DNA from: Actinopolyspora alba | GTDB lineage: Bacteria > Actinomycetota > Actinomycetes > Mycobacteriales > Pseudonocardiaceae | Assembly: GCF_900112765.1 (NCBI RefSeq) | Contig: NZ_FOMZ01000001.1 | Location: 62,001 to 126,000, forward strand | Direction of reading: 5' to 3' | DNA: 64,000 bases | Part shown: positions 59,742 to 64,000 of the stretch, piece by piece | Numbering within the stretch: position 1 is the stretch's first letter | Layout of the letters: every line of letters starts with the position of its first letter | Translations under genes and position numbers: made by a program | Notes under the pieces: model-generated | What the model saw: only the letters and a program-made list of their open reading frames with translations | Database searches by the model: none | Told to the model about the DNA's origin: nothing

Positions 59742-60416
59742 ATGGCCACCCACACGGCAGCACCGAGCCCGATTCCACCGAACACCACGGGAACAGCACG
59801 TTCCGACAGCGGAACCACGGCCCCCCGGTCGGTGGATTCGGAAGAGCACGGCGAACAACACGTGGTTTCCCCCGAGGAGACCACCGCCAACTGGACACCC
59901 CCCTCGTGGGAGGAAGTGGTCCGGGAACACGCTGACCGCGTGTACCGGTTGGCGTTCCGGCTCTCCGGCAACAAGCACGACGCGGAGGATCTCACTCAGG
60001 AGACCTTCATCCGGGTGTTCCGGTCACTGGCGTCGTACCGCCCCGGCACCTTCGAGGGATGGCTGCACCGCATCACGACCAACCTCTTCCTGGACATGGC
60101 ACGCAGGCGCTCCAGACTGCGCATGGAGGGACTGCCGGAGGACACCGATCGCATTCCGGGACGCGGCCCGAGTCCGGAGCAGGTTTTCCAGGACACCCAT
60201 CTGGATCCGGACCTGCAGGCTGCCCTGGAGGAGCTCTCTCCGGAGTTCCGTGCGGCGATCGTGCTGTGTGACGTCGAAGGGCTCTCCTACGAGGAGATCG
60301 GTGCCACGCTGGGCGTCAAGCTGGGAACCGTACGTAGCCGCATCCACCGCGGGCGGCAGTTGCTGAAGTCGGCCCTGGAAGCTCGCCGTGAGCTCACTCG
60401 GGAGGAAACAGCATGA
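59742..60416 (+). CDS. sigE: ECF RNA polymerase sigma factor SigE
   Basis: 224 aa. A 60-residue Thr/Ser/Pro-rich start precedes region 2 ([30 protein letters not shown], then the DNA-melting part [14 protein letters not shown]). Region 4 follows ([28 protein letters not shown]). It directs envelope-stress genes. ATG 59742 lies 13 bases from AGGAGGT; a GTG at 59727 and a GTG at 59613 are in frame, and sigE of mycobacteria is known for more than one start. It overlaps its anti-sigma gene by ATGA. Confidence 0.92.
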   Translation: MATHTAAPSPIPPNTTGTARSDSGTTAPRSVDSEEHGEQHVVSPEETTANWTPPSWEEVVREHADRVYRLAFRLSGNKHDAEDLTQETFIRVFRSLASYRPGTFEGWLHRITTNLFLDMARRRSRLRMEGLPEDTDRIPGRGPSPEQVFQDTHLDPDLQAALEELSPEFRAAIVLCDVEGLSYEEIGATLGVKLGTVRSRIHRGRQLLKSALEARRELTREETA

Positions 60417-61156
60417 CCGGTCTTCGAGGGTGGGGGCTGCCTGAGCAGCATCTGGCGCTGGACGCGCTCGTGGCTTTCGTGGACGGCGAGCTCAGCCCGG
60501 GGGCGCACGACCGCGCCGCCGCGCACCTGGCCACCTGCCCGAGTTGTGCCACGGAGGCGGACGCACAGCGGCAGGCACGTTCGGCCGTACGAACCGCGTC
60601 GACACCTTCGATCTCCCCGCAACTGCTGCAGTCGCTGCAGTCGATCCCCGCGACCGCCGAGCTACCCGAGCAGCCGGACAACCTGGCGCTGAGCGAGGAC
60701 GGACAGCTCGTCACGCTCAACCGGCGTCCGGGGAGCTCGAAATCCGCACCCTTAGGGACGAGCACCCCGTTGGGAAAAGGTTCCGGCCGATTCGGATCCG
60801 TCTCCGAGGGCGGCTCGCTCCCGACCGACACGGGGACGCAGCAATCGAGGCTCGGCGGACGTCGCGCCAAACAGAGTGCCGGTGTGGTGTTCTCCGGCCT
60901 CGTGCTGGGGGCGCTGGCATTCATGAACACCCCGGCGGACGGAGCACGTAACCCGGCGAACACGGTGCCCGATCCGATGCCGCAGGGCGGAGCTGTCGAG
61001 GAGGCGGGCAGCTCGGCCACGCCGAGCGAGGGCGCCCCGACCACCGCGGCGACGATTCCCACGGCCGAGTCGACGACAGCTCCGGCCACCAGTGTCTCCG
61101 TGCGGCCGGACTCGCTGGACAGGAGTTCCACTCCCGAGCCCGACCCGGCTTCGTAA
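60413..61156 (+). CDS. rseA: zinc-binding anti-sigma factor (RseA-like)
   Basis: 247 aa. An N-terminal anti-sigma domain contains the ZAS motif H-x3-C-x2-C ([11 protein letters not shown]) near residues 43-50. A long Ser/Gly-rich linker follows. One hydrophobic segment ([17 protein letters not shown], about residues 160-176) could cross the membrane, followed by an acidic Pro/Thr-rich outer tail. It should hold SigE inactive. Start overlaps the sigE stop by four bases. The pairing and order sigE-rseA-htrA-tatB is that of M. tuberculosis Rv1221-Rv1224. Confidence 0.88.
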   Translation: MTGLRGWGLPEQHLALDALVAFVDGELSPGAHDRAAAHLATCPSCATEADAQRQARSAVRTASTPSISPQLLQSLQSIPATAELPEQPDNLALSEDGQLVTLNRRPGSSKSAPLGTSTPLGKGSGRFGSVSEGGSLPTDTGTQQSRLGGRRAKQSAGVVFSGLVLGALAFMNTPADGARNPANTVPDPMPQGGAVEEAGSSATPSEGAPTTAATIPTAESTTAPATSVSVRPDSLDRSSTPEPDPAS

Positions 61157-61362
61157 CCGCCACACACCGAGTTCACGCGCGGAAGCCAACGAGGACTTCA
61201 CTCCCGCTCGGGCAACATGGCACGTGCGCCGAAGTGTCGAGCGCGGGAGACGGCCGGAGGATTCGCCGAGCGGCTATCCCACTCCGGTGAGCGCGATGTC
61301 TCCTTCGTGTGATGCACTCAGGGCAGCCGGCCGAACCGACACGTGCGTAAAACCGGGGAGCG

Positions 61363-62952
61363 ATGAGCGAGCAGCCGAGGACATCCGCGCATCAGGGGGA
61401 TCCGGGAGAGCATTCGGGCACGGATGGACCCGCTGCGAGCGTCGAGCACGATGAGCCGACGAAACACCCGGAGACAGCGCCGCGGTACTCCTCAGCCGGG
61501 AACGGCTCGGAAGAGCATCCGCCCGAGGCCGCCGTCTTCGGCAGGCCCGAGGGAGTTCGAGGCAGCTTCGACCACCGGGGGATCGACAGCACTCCCCGGG
61601 TGAATCACGCGCCACCGACCCCGGAATCACTGGCGCACGCGTTCGGTCGTCCGGCGGGCGCCTCGGAACCATTACAACGCGCACCGTGGGAAACGGGAGC
61701 ACGGCAGTCGGGCGAGGACGGCGCCGACGAACCGGTCTTCTGGAACGAGCAGGGCGAACGGGATCCCTGGCGCGATCCAACCTCCGGAGCGGTACTCGGT
61801 GGCCCCGCGCTGGAGGAGAACCGCTCGGAGTCGGGGACGACCCCCGGTGATGGGCCGCTGCTCAGTGCCCGCGAAGTGCTGTTCGGACGCAGGGTCCGTC
61901 CCCGTTCCCTGCTCACCCTTGGACTGGTGGTGTTGCTGCTCGGAGCGGCCGGGGGATTCGTGGGGCGTATCACCGCCGAGGAGGGCAATCCGCTCACCAA
62001 TCCGGACGTGACGCTGGCCAGTGTGGAGCCGGGCAACGACCGCCCCGCGGGTTCGGTTTCGGGAGTCGCCTCTCGCGTGGTGCCCGCTGTGGTCTCGGTC
62101 GAGGTGAGAATAGGTTCCGAGGGGGGTACCGGCTCGGGTGTCGTGATCGACGGCAACGGCTACGTCGTGACGAACAACCACGTGGTCTCGATGGCCGCGG
62201 AAACACCGAACGCGAAGATATTCACGGTTTTCTCGGACGGCACCAGGACATCGGCTCGAATCGTCGGACGCGATCCGCAGACCGACCTCGCGGTGCTCAA
62301 GGTGGAGGTCAGCAATCCGACCGTCGCGCGGTTGGGGTCCTCGGAGGATCTGCGCGTCGGGGACAGAGTACTGGCCATCGGTTCCCCGCTGGGGCTGGAC
62401 AACACCGTCACCAGCGGCATCGTCAGTTCGATTGACCGGCCGATGCGACTCGCCGGTGAGGGCACCGACACCAACGCCGTGATCGACGCCATTCAGACCG
62501 ACGCGGCCGTGAACCCGGGCAACTCGGGCGGAGCGTTGGTGTCGGGGAACGGAGCCGTGGTGGGCATCAACACGGCCATCAGGACGTTGGGCACGGGCGG
62601 CAGCAGCGGATCGATCGGTCTCGGGTTCGCGATACCGATCGACAAGGTCCGCCGGATAGCCCAACAGCTCATCCGCACCGGTGAGGTACGGCACGCCGAG
62701 CTCGGCGTGAACACCAAGTCGGTCACCGACGGCATCGCCGACGGTGCCCAGGTCCAGAACGTGCAGCAGGGCAGCGCCGCCGAGAAGGCCGGAATCGTCG
62801 AGGGCGACGTGATCACCAAGGTGGACGACCGTGAGATCACCGGGGCCGACGAGTTGCAGGTCGCGGTGGACGAGCACGACGTGGGTGCGGTCGTTCCGGT
62901 GACCGTGGTTCGCGATGGCAACGAACTCGTCCTGGACGTCACCCTCCAATAG
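61363..62952 (+). CDS. htrA: HtrA/DegP-type serine protease with PDZ domain
   Basis: 529 aa. A 170-residue disordered acidic cytoplasmic region is followed by a membrane helix near 183-200 (SLLTLGLVVLLLGAAGGF). Then comes an exported trypsin-like domain with His in VTNNHVVS, Asp in DPQTDLAVLKV and Ser in NPGNSGGALV. A C-terminal PDZ domain runs from ELGVNTKSV to VLDVTLQ. It would degrade or sense misfolded envelope proteins. GGGGAG precedes the ATG at 61363. It is 206 bases after rseA and shares its stress role. Confidence 0.93.
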   Translation: MSEQPRTSAHQGDPGEHSGTDGPAASVEHDEPTKHPETAPRYSSAGNGSEEHPPEAAVFGRPEGVRGSFDHRGIDSTPRVNHAPPTPESLAHAFGRPAGASEPLQRAPWETGARQSGEDGADEPVFWNEQGERDPWRDPTSGAVLGGPALEENRSESGTTPGDGPLLSAREVLFGRRVRPRSLLTLGLVVLLLGAAGGFVGRITAEEGNPLTNPDVTLASVEPGNDRPAGSVSGVASRVVPAVVSVEVRIGSEGGTGSGVVIDGNGYVVTNNHVVSMAAETPNAKIFTVFSDGTRTSARIVGRDPQTDLAVLKVEVSNPTVARLGSSEDLRVGDRVLAIGSPLGLDNTVTSGIVSSIDRPMRLAGEGTDTNAVIDAIQTDAAVNPGNSGGALVSGNGAVVGINTAIRTLGTGGSSGSIGLGFAIPIDKVRRIAQQLIRTGEVRHAELGVNTKSVTDGIADGAQVQNVQQGSAAEKAGIVEGDVITKVDDREITGADELQVAVDEHDVGAVVPVTVVRDGNELVLDVTLQ

Positions 62953-63042
62953 CGCGCCGAGTTTGGATAGGCTGAGTCCGGACAGCGGTTCCCGCTCACC
63001 CCACAGTGCGGGCACCGACGCGACGCCCCGGAAGGAGTCGAG

Positions 63043-63450
63043 GTGTTCGATAGCATCGGCTGGGGTGAGATCCTGGTTCTCATCGTCGCCGGTCTGTTCA
63101 TCCTCGGACCCGAACGGCTGCCTTCCGCGGCGGCCTGGCTGGGTAAGACGGTTCGTCAGGTCCGCGAGTACGCCACCGGAGCACGAGACCAGCTGCGTTC
63201 CGAGCTGGGACCGGAGTTCGACGATCTGCGCAAGCCGTTGGAGGATCTGCGCGGCATCCGCGATTTCGACCCCAAGCGGGCGGTGAGCAAGCACCTGTTC
63301 GACGACGAGAACCCGCTGGACGGGGTCACCAACGACCGGGGTTCGGGCACGAACGGGCACAAACCGAGATCGGACGCTCCCCCCTCGTTCCGTCGGGAAA
63401 AGCCGCTGGATCCGGGCGAACGCCCACCGTTCGACTCCGACGCCACCTGA
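63043..63450 (+). CDS. tatB: TatB, twin-arginine translocase subunit
   Basis: 135 aa. N-terminal [20 protein letters not shown] then GPERLP, the membrane helix and hinge of Tat[10 protein letters not shown] with Glu in the helix marks TatB. An amphipathic helix ([22 protein letters not shown]) and a charged tail follow. GGAAGGAG is five bases before the GTG at 63043. It is 90 bases downstream of htrA. TatA and TatC are not in the window. Confidence 0.93.
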   Translation: MFDSIGWGEILVLIVAGLFILGPERLPSAAAWLGKTVRQVREYATGARDQLRSELGPEFDDLRKPLEDLRGIRDFDPKRAVSKHLFDDENPLDGVTNDRGSGTNGHKPRSDAPPSFRREKPLDPGERPPFDSDAT

Positions 63451-63512
63451 CGGTCGGGACGGTCCCGCGCCCGGACAAGCACCGTGAGTAGCGCGGCGTC
63501 GATTCGCGGCGT

Positions 63513-63781
63513 CGATTTCTCGCGAAATCGCCGCGCGGTTGGGTGGCCCTCGGTGCGTGAGGTGGTGGGACTCCGGCTCCGTCGATTTCTCGCGAAATCG
63601 CCGCGCCGCTACGGCGCAAGTCGAACTCCCACCACTCCCGCAAGTCGAGTCCCGACCGCCCTCGCGATCGGCACCGCCGCGGGTTCTCCGGTGCGGCTCT
63701 CGCGAGGAAGGCCCGACGTCGCGTAGGTGCCTACCCGATGTCGGGCCTCCCGGAGCGAGAGCCGTGCGAGAGGTTCCGCCA
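63513..63781 (+). repeat. composite structured repeat, copy 5
   Basis: Palindromes 63513-63530 and 63583-63600, about two 24-bp units, hairpin 63677-63781 with arms CGGCTCTCGC 63694-63703 and GCGAGAGCCG 63755-63764. Inner stem AGGCCCGAC/GTCGGGCCT; apical GTAGG-TG-CCTAC, a perfect small stem. It lies between tatB and the convergent aminopeptidase gene, 31 bases from the latter's stop. Confidence 0.85.
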
Positions 63782-63812
63782 AGAACCCAGCTACGGAAGC
63801 CGGGAGACCGAC

Positions 63813-64000
63813 CTAGTCACCCAGGCCGGCGACGAATTCGACGAGGGTGCGGGCGGCGAACCCGGTGGCCCCCGCGACCACCTCGTCGTAGGGTTTGTCG
63901 GCGCGCGCGGGACCGGCGATGTCGAGGTGCGCCCACGGCAACTCGCCGGTGAACTCGCGGAGGAACAGTGCCGCCATCAGCGCGCCAGGGCCCTGTGCTG
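63813..64000 (-). CDS. pepA: leucyl aminopeptidase (PepA), C-terminal part
   Basis: The last 61 codons on the minus strand, ending GLGD-stop; the rest is off the right edge. The segment [20 protein letters not shown], then [22 protein letters not shown], is the C-terminal signature of M17 leucyl aminopeptidases: the FLREF helix, then WAHLDIAGP that packs on the active site. The stop is 31 bases from composite repeat copy 5. Confidence 0.88.
   Translation of the reverse strand, partial: AQGPGALMAALFLREFTGELPWAHLDIAGPARADKPYDEVVAGATGFAARTLVEFVAGLGD

Overview
The window is GC-rich, gene-dense, actinobacterial chromosome. GTG starts are common, overlapping ATGA and GTGA junctions are frequent, and several starts look leaderless. 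Two blocks keep the gene order I recall from Mycobacterium tuberculosis. One is a channel / adnB-adnA / alkyltransferase-like / kinase-like / moeZ / DUF3152 / TetR / DUF3107 / ferritin-like / DEAD-box helicase / beta-propeller block (269-26686, cf. Rv3200c-Rv3212). The other runs corA ... MgtE-N/CBS, DUF1003, mrp, methyltransferase-like, sigE, anti-sigma, htrA, tatB (31620-63450, cf. Rv1239c-Rv1220c). A patatin/DUF3376 protein, two P450s, DUF4873 and many acidic proteins suggest Pseudonocardiales rather than Mycobacterium. An Actinopolyspora- or Saccharopolyspora-like organism is my guess and is not proven here.

Layout. 1-4728: RCK potassium channel, secreted GH43-like enzyme, DoxX-like membrane protein and two unknowns. 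4870-11600: AdnAB helicase-nuclease operon. 11692-16674: Atl-like protein, HemD-like protein, phosphotransferase-fold protein, MoeZ, DUF3152 zinc-motif protein. 17127-26686: TetR, alpha/beta hydrolase with AurF-like di-iron oxygenase and divergent TetR, DUF4873, DUF3107, ferritin-like protein, DEAD-box helicase, membrane-anchored propeller. 27219-30475: small membrane protein, RecB-like Fe-S nuclease, PHP phosphoesterase, PH-domain membrane protein, 53-aa membrane protein. 30621-41269: NUDIX, CorA, a 31-aa membrane peptide, CAP-domain protein, stress-type membrane protein, CPBP protease homologue, 1186-aa patatin-like protein, pentapeptide-repeat protein. 41480-48131: an apparently complete P450 oxidation cluster (two P450s, two single-cluster ferredoxins, ferredoxin reductase, TetR) divergent from an MFS exporter across a 12-bp perfect palindrome. 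48244-52359: pstSCAB. 52785-58172: HAD-like protein without its catalytic acids, CitE-like lyase, MgtE-N/CBS protein, DUF1003, Mrp. 58595-63450: methyltransferase-like protein without its motifs, sigE, anti-sigma, HtrA, TatB. The right edge cuts a leucyl aminopeptidase.

The most unusual content is non-coding. A composite element of about 255-300 bp occurs five times (13901, 26719, 53410, 58294, 63513). Each has a pair of 18-bp interrupted palindromes, then a variable number of 24-bp units, then a roughly 100-nt nested hairpin. Base changes in the inner stem are largely compensatory. A second hairpin family (27067, 53742) has different stems but nearly the same apical loop. The elements lie only in intergenic DNA. 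In all five cases the right-hand neighbour is a minus-strand gene ending 15-40 nt from the nearest hairpin module. This looks like an undescribed family of structured 3'-end repeats. Whether it acts as terminator, RNA stabiliser, mobile REP-like DNA or protein-binding site cannot be decided from one window.
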